In this document: piece after piece, positions 42,246 to 53,201 of the stretch
How positions within the stretch are numbered: the stretch's first letter is position 1
Layout: each line of letters opens with the position of its first letter
Source of the DNA: Mytilus californianus
Lineage: Eukaryota; Mollusca; Bivalvia; Mytilida; Mytilidae
DNA: 64,000 nt
Reading direction: 5' to 3'
Assembly (NCBI RefSeq): GCF_021869535.1
Contig: NW_026262690.1
Span: 89,511,995 to 89,575,994 of the forward strand
Notes under the pieces: generated by a model
Told to the model about the DNA's origin: nothing
The model's database searches: none
The model's input: the letters and a program-made list of their open reading frames with translations, nothing else
Program-made: the position numbers and the translations under genes

Positions 42246-44872
42246 TTTCCTAATAATAATCAGTTGCAAGACCTTTGGTTAACACATGTACGATTTTAGC
42301 TGTGATTCTGTTGTATCATTTATTAGTAAAGAAATATTTTTTGAGAAATGTCACTACTGTAAATTCCAAATAATTTGTGTGTATTTATCATTGTGATTGT
42401 TGACAAATTGACAAGAATACATGATTAATTACTATTATTTTAGGAAATGCTGCACACAAATAATGCAGTCACATTTGAAATTCAAGTTTTTATTATTGAG
42501 AAAACCTAGACTGTTGCAAATTTTGCAATTATTTAAACATCACAAAAATTTCTAAATTTATTTCAAAATGATTTTTAATCAGTTATGTTGTATTTGTTTG
42601 AAATCTGATAACTATTGTTGTGTTGTAGTTTTCAACTGTTTATATATCTAAGAATTTAAATGATTCCAAAGAAATAGTATTATGTGCCTTTAATAGTTGA
42701 TCAAGGTCAAATTGTTAAGTTCATTGCACAATCACTGTTTCATAAATAGAAAAAAAGGATAAGACTTGAAGTAGGCATATTTCATTTTATTTTTATTTGT
42801 TAATTTGGGGGGAGGCATGTAAAAGAGTTTTATTGATGTCTCACTCATATACACTCCCCTTTCTATTTTGGGGAGGAGGATGGAATATATAGCACATCTT
42901 TGTATCCAACCATTTTGCCCTTCCTGACCTTCTTCTGGATTTAATAGAGAAATTTTATCTATGTGGCAATGTAGGTACTTACTATGATCCATATAACAAA
43001 CTGATCACTTTGACCTACATTTTAAACACAACTTCCTGTCAATTTGACCTAAAGATCTAGATTTAATCATAATATTGTAATGGAGTTAAGATACATAACT
43101 AGTGGTCACATTGAATATCTTTCATTTATTCTGTTGCTTTTTTTTTAATTGATAAAAACATCACAAAATTTTTCTGAATCTACAGCATACAGCAGAATAG
43201 CAGAATGTATGTCAGAGATTAGCTGTCATTTATGACTGGATATATCTTATTTATATTCTGTTGAACACAAAAGGACTTGCAAATTGTTAACTTTGTTATG
43301 AAGTTACACATAAAAATGATATTATGACATTTTGTTTTGATTTGGGTTTTTTCCAATTGGGGGATTTAGGTATTTAGTACAAAATGTAGTTCACACAATT
43401 ATTTTTTTTCCTGTAGTTTCTGGGGTAGAATTTTGTAGATTTTTTTTTTTATTTTCCTATCACAGATACTACATTCCAAAAGTTGGAGAAAAATGGCACA
43501 CATTTTCATTTTGTATATTTATGAAAATCAAGAAGTCATTTTCACCAATATTTATGTAAAATAATATTTTGATCAGATATTTTTAATATTCACATTGTAA
43601 TCAAATTCATTAAATATAACAGAATTGGATGAAATGTTTTACTTTATATTAAAAATACACTTTCTGTTTTTGACATTTTTTTTAAGAGGAAGATTGTGTT
43701 ATATAATGTCAAACGATTTATAATTATAATCATCTTTGTAAAACAAAACATTAAGACTTTTTTTTTTTTTTAAAGTTTGCAGAATTTGTCCTTAAAGAGA
43801 TATCTTCTATTAAATACAATTTTCAAAATTATCCATCTTTTCTTAAAATGAAAAATCATTAAAACACATACATTAATATACTATGGTCATGTAATATACA
43901 GCCTTTGGATGTATCCTACATTTCATAATTTGTATAAATGTCTTGAAAACTAGCATTACGTTTAATTTTTGTATAATGAAAGTTTGTATATGCAATAATA
44001 TTAGTATGTAAGATGAAATAGATGTAATCCGTCCAATAAATGTTCATTTCCATGACACTTGAAATCCATTTGTAAATTTTTCTATATTTAATATTGTAGT
44101 TGTTGAAAACATGAATTGGTTGAGCATGTCGCCATAGAGAGTTGAGATAGAAATACCTATTTAGTCCTCAATTTAAAAAAAATTAAGTTTGTTTTTTTGA
44201 ATTTACTTTTTTGTAATAGTTGAGAAAAGGATGAAACTGTCAATCTTTTATTTTTGCTGTATCAGAATAACTTATGTTGATTTATCAAGAGCCATAGCTT
44301 ATAAATGGTTGGAAAATTTGTCTCTGAATTTTACATAAGAATTAAAAAATTAAAAAAAAAATTGTTAAACTTTGAAAAATGTCCTAAAGTAAAAAAAAAA
44401 ACAATATTTAGAATGTTTCACCAGAATTATATTTAAAAATGTAAATTTTCAAATCATATTAATTTACATAGAGGTTTCTTGACAAAAATTTTAAATGGTA
44501 AAACCAGAGGATTTACAAAATATGTGGAAAAGTTGGAAAAAGAATAAGGAGACGTAAATTGCTAAAATAAAATTGCTCTTATTTGCTTTGTGTACCTTTG
44601 ATTACAAGAAAAATGCTTATAGAAGCAAGAAAATTGAAGTAATTGGAGTTAATTGCCAATACTAGGTTTGTTTGTTGACAGAATTCCATATAATGTGTAT
44701 GCACATGCCGCCAAGAAAACCAATGCAATGTTCATGTATTGTTATTGATATTCATCATGATTATATATTTTTAACTATATCATTCTTCCAAGAAAGTGTT
44801 CTCTACTTTTGTGCTATCATCTCATTTGCATAATAAATTACTCCTGCTGTGTAGTATTTAGTCTGAGATTGC

Positions 44873-44916
44873 TCTGACGTCTGACAGCCTTTTACAGGCT
44901 AGCTGAGGACGTCAGA
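44873..44916. repeat. Small imperfect hairpin
   Basis: 'ctgacgtctgacagcc' pairs with 'ggctagctgaggacgtcag', with loop ttttaca. Confidence 0.5.
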
Positions 44917-45637
44917 CTTCCCTAGAAAGTTCCAAAGGTTATCAGATGTCAAAGTAATCTTGGACTATGTAGTATTAGTTATTCGGTCATTTGAATGAAA
45001 CCAGATTAATGTTTTGTTTTTTACTTGAATAGCGTTAATAACAGAGAACAATAGATTTTGGATTGATGAATTGTGAAGATTTTTTAAATACAAATATAAA
45101 AAAAATATGGTACAAGTTTGGTTTGCATCTCTTAGAATTAGACACAATTATCATTTAATGGTATGCCTGTCTTTAATTGTAGGACTGAACTAGGGTACAG
45201 AACAGTCATATTTTACCTCAGTTTACTAGTACTGGAAATTGATCAATCTTGTATTAAAGTTGCTTCCCCTGTTTGATTGCTTTAGTATAAAAAATATGCT
45301 TAAATTTAAAAGTTTTATTTTTCAAAAATCAACAGAATTGCATTAACATGATCACAGGTTTGAAACTTGAGCTATGCATTCAAAAAATATCAAGATAAAT
45401 AAGTTATATCCTTTATCTTTTTTTTTTGTTTCATGTTTTTGATACATAAAGATGGAACCTGGAAAGAACTAATAAAAGATGCCTGACAAAAACAAAAATT
45501 CTTTTCACATATTCTGTCACCATTTGGAGTTTATCCACAGTATTTATCCAAAGTGGTGCTCCTAATAAAGGAGGAAGAAACAGAACATACATACATACAT
45601 CAGAAAATACTTTTTTTGTAATCAGATGTAATTGGTA

Positions 45638-46090
45638 AACTTTCTAAGGATTCAGTTTTTTCTGCTATAATTGTAATGCAACTGTTTCAGGATTCAGTTG
45701 TACCTGCTATAATTGTAATGCAACTGTTTCAGGATTCAGTTTTATCTGCTATAATTGTAATGCAAATGTTTAAGGATTCAGTTTTACCTGCTGTATTTGT
45801 AATGCAACTGTTTAAGGATTCAGTTTTATCTGCTATAATTGTAATGCAACTGTTTAAGGATTCAGTTTTTTCTGCTATAATTGTAATGCAACTGTTTAAG
45901 GATTCAGTTTTATCTACTATAATTGTAATGCAACTGTTTCATGATTCAGTTTTATCTACTATAATTGTAATGCAACTGTTTCATGATTCAGTTTTATCTG
46001 CTATAATTGTAATGCAAAAGTTTAAGGATTCAGTTTTATCTGCTATAATTGTAATGCAACTGTTTAAGGATTCAGTTTTAATTGTAATAC
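45638..46090. repeat. 42-bp minisatellite, about 10-11 copies
   Basis: Unit close to aaggattcagttttatctgc + tataattgtaatgcaactgttt. Because 42 is 14 codons, the + strand stays open (ATG 45676 to stop 46113) as repeats of MQLFKDSVLSAIIV. Point variants change residues freely and the flanks have no coding character, so I call a minisatellite rather than a gene. Confidence 0.9.
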
Positions 46091-46354
46091 ATATTGTTTA
46101 TTTTGTTAAATAAAGCATTGTCATTTTACACTTCATCAATATTGAAAATATATTCCTCAGTAAACATGCTTTTGTTGATTGTTGTTTTCTTAGAACTGTG
46201 TTCAAAATGCAAATGACGATTTAAGCATTGCAAATTTTGTTCTGATTTTGCATTGAGAATGACAATATTAAAGAAACAGATGGTAACAATATCACTATGT
46301 CAGTATAAAATTAGCTTAGTGTTTTAATTATACCCATTAATTCTTTTGGTCAAT

Positions 46355-46624
46355 AGACTATTTTCATATTACCGAATTTTGACTCTAGATTTTATAATTT
46401 TTCTACAGGTTACCGTTTCTGTGGTAGGACATTCTGGTACTGGGTCAAGTAAGAGCAACGTAAAGAAGTAAAATAAAGCTTTCAATTGGTACAATTTTGG
46501 GGGAAAATTAACTGTTTTACGTTTTCTATACACGACAAAATCATCAGAAAACAATAAACTTCCTACCACAAATTAGAAAAATTACCTAATCTGGAGTCAA
46601 AAGTCAGTAATATGAAAATTATCT
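46355..46624. mobile_element. MITE-like element with ~50-bp terminal inverted repeats
   Basis: 46355-46405 ('agactattttcatattaccg' + 'aattttgactc...') is the imperfect reverse complement of 46572-46624 ('...gagtcaaaagt' + 'cagtaatatgaaaattatct'). No coding content. Confidence 0.8.
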
Positions 46625-47358
46625 GACCAGAACAATATTGATTACAATAGCTTTCAATAAGCTTTTGTTTAAATTCAAATAGAATTGACCACTTGGAAGT
46701 TAACTGGTGAGCATGGGATTGGTTTATTTTGGAAGTAGCAAACTATCAGGGAATTGAGTAAGAGATTTTACCTTTATTAGAGAACATTGATAATGGTTAA
46801 AGTAAAACTTTAATTCATATACATGTAGTTTTTCATTAGTTACCAATAATTTTACAACAGAAACCATTCATGTGTGAATTTATTTCCTTCAAAAACTGTT
46901 TCAATTTTTCTCAGCTTTTGAAGGCTAAGTTTATCTGATTAATCTAAATTGAAGTCACCGAAATAGAGTTGTTTTCATCTGAGAAATAGTGTTTTCTAAA
47001 CATCACAATTGTTTATATAGCTCTTATTAAATCAAATTTAAATGATCATTTGGAAGAACACTGCTGAAAATACATAAATGGCTTCTGTTGTAATGAAGTT
47101 ATCGATCATTTTTCAGGAACATTATACCGACTAACCTCAGCATCACCATATTAATTTAAATACAGAGCTTCATTCTTTAATAATGTTCATATGCATGTAG
47201 TAATTAGTAAGGGGAAGTAACTGACTTTACAATGTTATTGTCATGTTGTAAGTTATATGAGAACTTATGTATAAATATTGTTATGATGTATATTTATAAT
47301 GTCATTGCAATGAATAAAAAATGACAGTGATTTATTTAAGTTTTAGTTTTATTCACCA

Positions 47359-47570
47359 TTGCTCAGTATGAAAATAAGATGTGGTATGATTTCAGATATG
47401 ATTCACCGTATGGCTTCCAGTAATGAGCAAAACTCATACTGCATAGCAAGATTCAAAACGGCCAGAAATAACAAATGTAAAACAATTCAGACTAGAAAAC
47501 TAATGGCCTGGATTATGTACAAAACAGTAAATGAAGTCACACTAAATAAGGTTGTGACCAAGTTTGATCC
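47359..47570 (-). mobile_element. Fragment of common bivalve repeat
   Basis: 'aagatgtggtatgatttcag', 'caccgtatggcttccagtaa' + 'tgagcaaaac', 'cataccgcat'-like, 'aacaaatgtaaaacaattca', 'gaaaactaatggcctggatt' + 'atgtacaaaa'. I recognise this order from mussel repeats. The open frame here is repeat-derived, not a gene. Orientation follows the family tail. Confidence 0.6.
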
Positions 47571-47805
47571 GATCTACTTAGATAACTTTAAAAACCAAAA
47601 AAAGAGCTGTTAAATTGACAGCAAACTGTGTTTTCTGTATTTTGAAGGCTATTTGAGGCTAGTTCCAGAACTCCTGAACAGTAAAAGTGAATATCGTCAA
47701 TATCAAAACTTGTCCTCCATTTTGTCATCCGTAACAACATATTAAAATTTGAAAAGCATTGGTGGAAAGGTTCATCAGTTATTGCTTGTAAACTACATAA
47801 AGGGC

Positions 47806-48662
47806 CATTTTTATACCGCAAAAAAATTTTGAAGTCGTATATTGGTATGACGTTGGCGTCGTCGTCATCGTCGTCGTAGTCCGAAGACACATTGGTTTTC
47901 GCACTCTAACTTTAGTTTAAGTGAATGGATCTCTCTGACATTTTACCATAAGGGTCAATACCACAAAAGGAAGGTTGGGATTGATTTTGGGGGTTATGGT
48001 ACCAACAGTTAAGGAATTAGGGGCCAAAAATAAGCATTTTTGTAACTTCCAGACATAACTTGTGTGTTAGTGTATGGATCTCTCTGACATTGTACCACAA
48101 GGTTCCATATCACAAAGGGAATGCTGGGATTGATTTTGGGGGTAATTGCCTCAAAATTTTAGGAATTAGGGGCCAAAAAGGGGCAAAAACAAGCATTTTT
48201 CTAGTTTCATGACAATAACTTGTGTGTAAGTGTATGGATCTTTCTGAAATTGTACTACAAGGTTCCATATCACAAAGGAAAAGCTGGAATTGAGTTTGGG
48301 GGTAATTGCCCAAAACATTTAGGAATAAGGGGCCAAAAATAAAAAAAATTCTAGTTTCCAGACAATAACTTGTGTTCAAGTGTATGGATCTCTCTGAAAT
48401 TGTACTGCAAGGTACCATACCACAAAGGGAAGGCTGGGATTGATTTTGGGGGTAATTGCCTCAAAATTTTAGGAATTAGGGGCCAAAAAGGGGCAAAAAA
48501 CAAGCATTTTTCTAGTTTCAGGACAATAACATGTGAGTAAGTGTATGGATCTTTATGAAATTGTACTACAAGGTTCCATACCACAAAGGGAAAGCCGGGT
48601 TTGAGTTTGGGGGTAATTGCCTTAAACGTTTAGGAATTTGGGGCCAAAAAGGGGCCAAAAAA
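47806..48662 (+). repeat. Bivalve ~130-160-bp tandem unit block, plus orientation
   Basis: About five units carrying 'gtgtatggatctctctgaaa', 'ccacaaagggaaggctggga', 'ttgggggtaattgcc' and 'ttaggaattaggggcc'. The left end has a GTCGTCGTC-rich run and 'cattggttttcgcactctaa'. The reverse-complement counterpart is 58443-59126. Confidence 0.75.
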
Positions 48663-48965
48663 CACCTTGACTTAATTTTCATGGTTCATTGGACAATGTT
48701 AAGTTTTTGTGGTTTGGTCTATTTTTCGGATACTTTAAGCCAAAGGGCCACTATAATTGGTGTATGGAATGATGTTCGATGTACAGTTTATGTCTGTCTG
48801 ACCGGGTTCATATGACCTTGACCTCATTTTCGGTGTTCATCGGTCAATATTAAGTTTTCATGGTTTTGTCAATTCATCAGGTACTATAAGCAAAAGTTCC
48901 AACTATATTTTTGTATGAAATGATTGTATGGTGAACATGTCTGTCTGCCAGGGTTAAAGCATTGC
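48663..48965 (+). repeat. Fragment of the 21270-22303 element family
   Basis: 'gttaagtttttgtggtttgg', 'ggtgtatggaatgatg' and 'gaccttgacctcattttc' recur in the same order as at 21270-22303; joined directly to the preceding block. Confidence 0.7.
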
Positions 48966-49054
48966 TTGAACTGTTCATGTAGAGTTTTTGAACCGAAACT
49001 AATGGCAACCGCCAAATGGTCCTACTTCACCATTTTAATAACCTTATTTATTCT

Positions 49055-49098
49055 TCAGAACACCACTGGACGTTAAGCAACCAACAATCAATCAATCT
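49055..49098 (+). repeat. SINE tail fragment
   Basis: 'ccactggacgttaagcaacc' + 'aacaatcaatcaatc' is the mollusc SINE tail seen at 32650-32690. Confidence 0.6.
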
Positions 49099-49180
49099 TC
49101 AGAACACCTGTTTAAAAAACAAGGAGTTGCACATGTTATTAGACATTGATGAAAAAAATCCATGCTAAGTGAGTATAAAA

Positions 49181-50015
49181 CAAGAGGCTCTCAAGAGCCT
49201 GAATCGCTCACCTGTAATTTTTTGCTTAAATCTTTCATCAATGATTATTTTTGCTTTTTAATATTCATTAATAACTGGCTTAAAAATGCCATTTAAATGT
49301 TCTTTGTATCTGTCATATTTTCTTCAAAAGCAAAAAAATGCATTTTACCCCTATATCCATTATAGCCATAGTGGCTATGTTTCTTGACATACAAGGAAAT
49401 AAAATACAAAATTTATAATTCAGCAGTTTCAAAGGAGAAGATTTTTTAAGTAAGGCAAGCAAACAAGATGAACAAATTGTCTTTTAAGGGCAATAACTCC
49501 TTAAGAGGTCAATTGACAATTTTGGTCATATAATCTTTTTTGTAGATCTTACTTCGCTGAACGTTTTTGCTGTTACAGTTTATCTTTATCTTCAATAATA
49601 TTCAAGATAATAACCGCAAAATTTCCTTAAAATTACCAATTTAGTGGCAGCAACCCAACAATGGGTTGTTCAGTTCGTCGGAAAATTTCAGGGCTGATAG
49701 ATCTTGACCTAATGAACATTTGAACCCCTGTCAGATTTGCTCTAAATGCTTTAGTTTTTGAGATATAAGCCAAAAACTGCAATTGACCCCTATGTTCTAT
49801 TTTAGCCATGGTGGCCATGTTTGTCAATGGATCAAAACTTCGGATACAATTTATAAACTAGATACCCTAAGGAACATTCAGTTAAAGTTTGAAGGTATTT
49901 GGCCCAGTAGTTTCAGAGAAGATTTTTTAAATAGTTTACGACGACAGATGACGACGACGGACGCCGAGTGATGGCATAAGCTCACATGGGGCCCTTTGGG
50001 CCTAGTGAGCTAAAA
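49181..50015 (+). mobile_element. Bivalve dispersed element (CAAGAGGCTCTCAAGAGCC start)
   Basis: Begins caagaggctctcaagagcct + gaatcgctcacct, ends cgacgacggacgccgagtga + 'agctcacatggggccctttg' + 'ggcctagtgagct'. Internal duplication of the 'tagccatggtggccatgttt' block (near 49363 and 49803). Recognised as a common mussel repeat; no protein. Confidence 0.75.
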
Positions 50016-50369
50016 AATTGAAGCATTGTCAAACAGAAGACTGACTGGCAGATCTGAAAATCACATACAGGGTACAACTAATAATTAAAGTGCAGACTAA
50101 AACCAAATCATTCCTCAATACAGAAACTGAAAAATAATTCACCAAAAATTCCATGCTCAGTAAGCTTCATAAAATTGAAAGTATTTTCAAACAAGAAGTG
50201 ACTGCCCTGCATACCTGAAAATCTCTTATACAGTTCAGTTAATGACTTTTATGGCACCTGGCATCTGTAATTGTATCACGAAGCATTATACCAATTTTAG
50301 GAAGCTGTAATTTATACTGTAATTCATAGTTTCTGAGATATTTAATGAAAATTTCATACATGGACCTTA

Positions 50370-50570
50370 TGTGTGAGAATATATGTCTTTGGTAACAGGA
50401 AGTTGTGGAAAGAAAAATACATAACATTGATATCAAATTTCAGAAAGCTGTGATATGTAGTTTCTTAGAAAAATGTGACAAGAATTTCATGGGACCAATG
50501 AATGGACAGGGGTAAACCAGTATAACCTCCCAAACCCCAATTTTGAGAGCAGGAATATTATTTCACACAG
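50370..50570 (+). repeat. Fragment of AGGAAGTTG-type bivalve repeat
   Basis: 'ggtaacaggaagttgtggaa', 'tgtagtttcttagaaaaatg' and 'ggacaggggtaaaccagtat' match in order with 51640-52052 and 63530-63782. Confidence 0.55.
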
Positions 50571-51639
50571 GAACCATTGTGACTACAGGTAGATGATATT
50601 AACATAGCAAACCATTACAAAACCACAAAAAATAAGTGATCTTATATAAGAAAGAGACAAAAACAGTTTGATGCTTGATTTTTTTAATAATGTTCTATTG
50701 AGATTTATACACTGTATATCAGTAAATGATTCCTACAACTTTCAAAAAAATATAATATAATATCTATTTACAATTTACATTTTTCACATATATGATGTAA
50801 ACAAAAAAATCAACAATAAAGTGGCCAGCCAATAAAATAATAAACTGATTTTAAATTTGCTGACACTTTTATATAATCTTAAACTGTTATCAGTATATGA
50901 AATTTATTTTTACAAAGCTTTAAGAAACACTTAAATTGCATTTCAACTCTGTTTCATGCCAATTTCAAATAAACTTCATATCAGAGACAACATACAGTTA
51001 TTCCTTCATACTGCACCATGTGACTTTAAATTATTCAGAATAAAATATTTCAGGTGATAATTGACTATTTCAGAATCTGAAACATTCTGGGTTTATATTT
51101 TTAAAAGTTTACACCAAAATTTTGTGATTTGGTAACAACTTAACTTAACAATGGAATTCAACCAATTTGATACAATGTTGTTATCATTTTGGGTAGTACC
51201 CAAATTCCTTGAGATTCTATAACTGCAAAACAATTGTGAATAATATACATTTATGGAAAGACACTAAAAATTGCACAAGATGAACTGTCATAAAAATTTT
51301 ACAATAACATATTGTACTTGGTAATAAAGCTTTATAAATATTTATACAGTCCATCAACTTGACTGTAGACACATAATAATTGTAGTGCTATTTAATGTAT
51401 CCAGTGTTCAAAATATGATTTTGTAGAAATCTGAATTTGAGATGTGCTCTCCATAACTGACTTCTAGATTAGTTTACATATGACATGACTTGCATATTTT
51501 ATTTTCATAAGTATACCTGTTTCAAAGGGCAAGGACATTTTATAAAGGGCAAGTTGTTTTAGAAAGCTAGGAAGAAACAAACATCTTTTTCTATTCCCTA
51601 ACAATAATCACAATAGCATACAAAGGCCAACAGAAATGG
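50571..51639. other. Intergenic or 3'UTR DNA
   Basis: AT-rich with no repeats or exons that I recognise. Might be distal 3'UTR of the minus-strand zinc-finger gene. Confidence 0.4.
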
Positions 51640-52052
51640 ACTATTGAACAAGATGTACTGTGAGCAATAGATAATTCTGATATAAATATTTAATTAACAG
51701 GAAGTTGATTATCAATGGTTGTAAAAACATATCACAGGGTATAACATGCTCACATTAAGCTTAATTTCAAGAAGATCTAATTGGTAGTTTCTGAGAAAAA
51801 CGCTCCAAAATTTCATACATGGCCATTATGTGTAAAAATATGTTAGTTTTCAGTAACCAGGAAGTTGATTAGGGAAGGATGTGAAAATGCATCACAAGTA
51901 AAGGATGCTCACATTACGCTTGATATCAGATGTAAGGAAGCTCTGATTTGTAGTTTCTTAGATGTATAGAAAAATTACATAGGACATTATGACTGACTGA
52001 CTGATAGAGGTAAACTAGCAAACCCCCACTCCTTCAGAGCTAGGGTATAAAA
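51640..52052 (+). repeat. AGGAAGTTG-type bivalve repeat, tandem pair
   Basis: 'aacaggaagttgattatcaa' and 'aaccaggaagttgattaggg' start two successive units with 'catcaca', 'ggatgctcacatta' and 'gtagtttct'. It ends 'actgactgactgatagaggt' + 'aaac' and '...agggtataa'. Confidence 0.6.
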
Positions 52053-52543
52053 AAAATCTTTTCTTTAAATGCTGAAAACAGAATATATAAATACATCAAA
52101 AGCATACAACACATTGGCAATAGTCTGTTAAGTATTGTATTGGTCAGCTATACAAGTATGAATCAATTAACAAATATAAAAACAATAGGAGAAAAAATAG
52201 ATAATGACAATTTTCTATTATTTTACCCAAATATGAAAAATACTCTTGCAGTATTATCTTGCTGATTAAAACCTCAATTTTCCAAATAGAACCCATGACA
52301 AACTTTCTTAAGTAATAAAAAGTTATGGCAAAGTCTGGCAATTTCAGCATTACTTACATGTAAAATTATCATAAATCATATACAACCTTCAAATAAAAGC
52401 ACAAAAAAATTATCATTAATATGTATTTACAAAGTTATCATATTATGACCAGCATGAAGGTAAACACACTTCAATAACGTGAAAATATCATGTTAAATAT
52501 CACAGAATGTACAACATGGAACCTGGCTTAAAATGGCATATAA

Positions 52544-52739
52544 TGAAGATTCATTATTGTTCGTGGGATATCAATTTTCATGCATTTCATGGATAAAGGT
52601 AAACCATGAATTTCAATTTGCAACGAAGTACAAAATTTCTATAGGCTTGTATGCAGACTTTGGTAAAACAATGAAATCACACATAAATGAAAAATACAAT
52701 TTCTCCTCAATCCATGAAAATAAATAAATCCGAAGTAGT
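52544..52739 (+). mobile_element. MITE-like family B, copy 3 (decayed ends)
   Basis: 'gattcattattgttcgtggg', 'aggcttgtatgcagactttg' and 'tccatgaaaataaataaatc' match 33120-33330 along its full length. Confidence 0.8.
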
Positions 52740-52753
52740 TGTTCAAATATAGA

Positions 52754-53201
52754 AGGTGTAATACCACCAAATCATAGTACTTCAAATCCGGTTTCATACG
52801 AAAAAGGGTCGAAAAAATATTCCCTTGAATTCGACAGTTGTAGGAAATTAATCCTACATTTCATCGCAGTAAAAAAATCTTGGGTGTTTCAAAGCACCAT
52901 TCTTTTTTTATTTGGTGTTTCTATGAAATATTTTGGAAACTTGAGGTTACATGGTTACTAAAGCTTGAAAACAGGGGGGAAAAGGGGGTGAAATTTGATT
53001 GACTAACTTCCAGTGATGGTTATTGTCTTATATGCAATGAAATGTTATATGTGAAATTTTATCTGTAGTACTGGACAGGATAAAACTTTACTCATACTAA
53101 GTATTTCTTTATTTGAAACAAAGATAAATTTTGAACAATTTTTTGAAAAGTGCCAATTTAACAAAGACTAATAGGGGAAAAACAATGGTGGTATTACTCC
53201 T
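52754..53201. mobile_element. MITE-like element with GTAATACCACC termini
   Basis: Terminal inverted repeat aggtgtaataccaccaa (52754) and tggtggtattactcct (53186-53201), one mismatch in ~16. The family B copy ends 15 bp to the left. Confidence 0.75.

Larger units (their letters stand above)
40395..44058 (+). other. PPP4R4: Probable PPP4R4 3'UTR (extent uncertain)
   Basis: AT-rich sequence after the stop with no further exon. Possible poly(A) signals are ATTAAA at 40857-40862 and AATAAA at 44035-44040; AATAAA at 47313-47318 is a more distal candidate. Contents are a 38-bp tandem repeat (40912-41063) and a bivalve repeat fragment (42140-42245). The end cannot be fixed without transcripts. Confidence 0.4.
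44059..47358. other. Convergent intergenic DNA between PPP4R4 and the zinc-finger gene, proximal part
   Basis: AT-rich, no exon recognised. It includes a 42-bp minisatellite (45638-46090), a short (CATA)n near 45588-45600 and a MITE-like element (46355-46624). AATAAA at 47313 could end a very long PPP4R4 3'UTR. Confidence 0.5.

Noticed and set aside
45676-46113. 145-codon + strand open frame as a gene
   Set aside because: It is entirely a 42-bp minisatellite; the open frame follows from unit length, and there is no flanking gene structure.
47359-47613. 84-codon open frame as a small gene
   Set aside because: The sequence is a known-type bivalve repeat; the frame is incidental.
48110-48815. 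Open frames on both strands in the 48-kb block
   Set aside because: Derived from bivalve repeat units; the same frames recur in reverse at 58364-59129.
49633-49971. Open frames within 49-50 kb
   Set aside because: They fall inside the CAAGAGGCTCTCAAGAGCC dispersed element.
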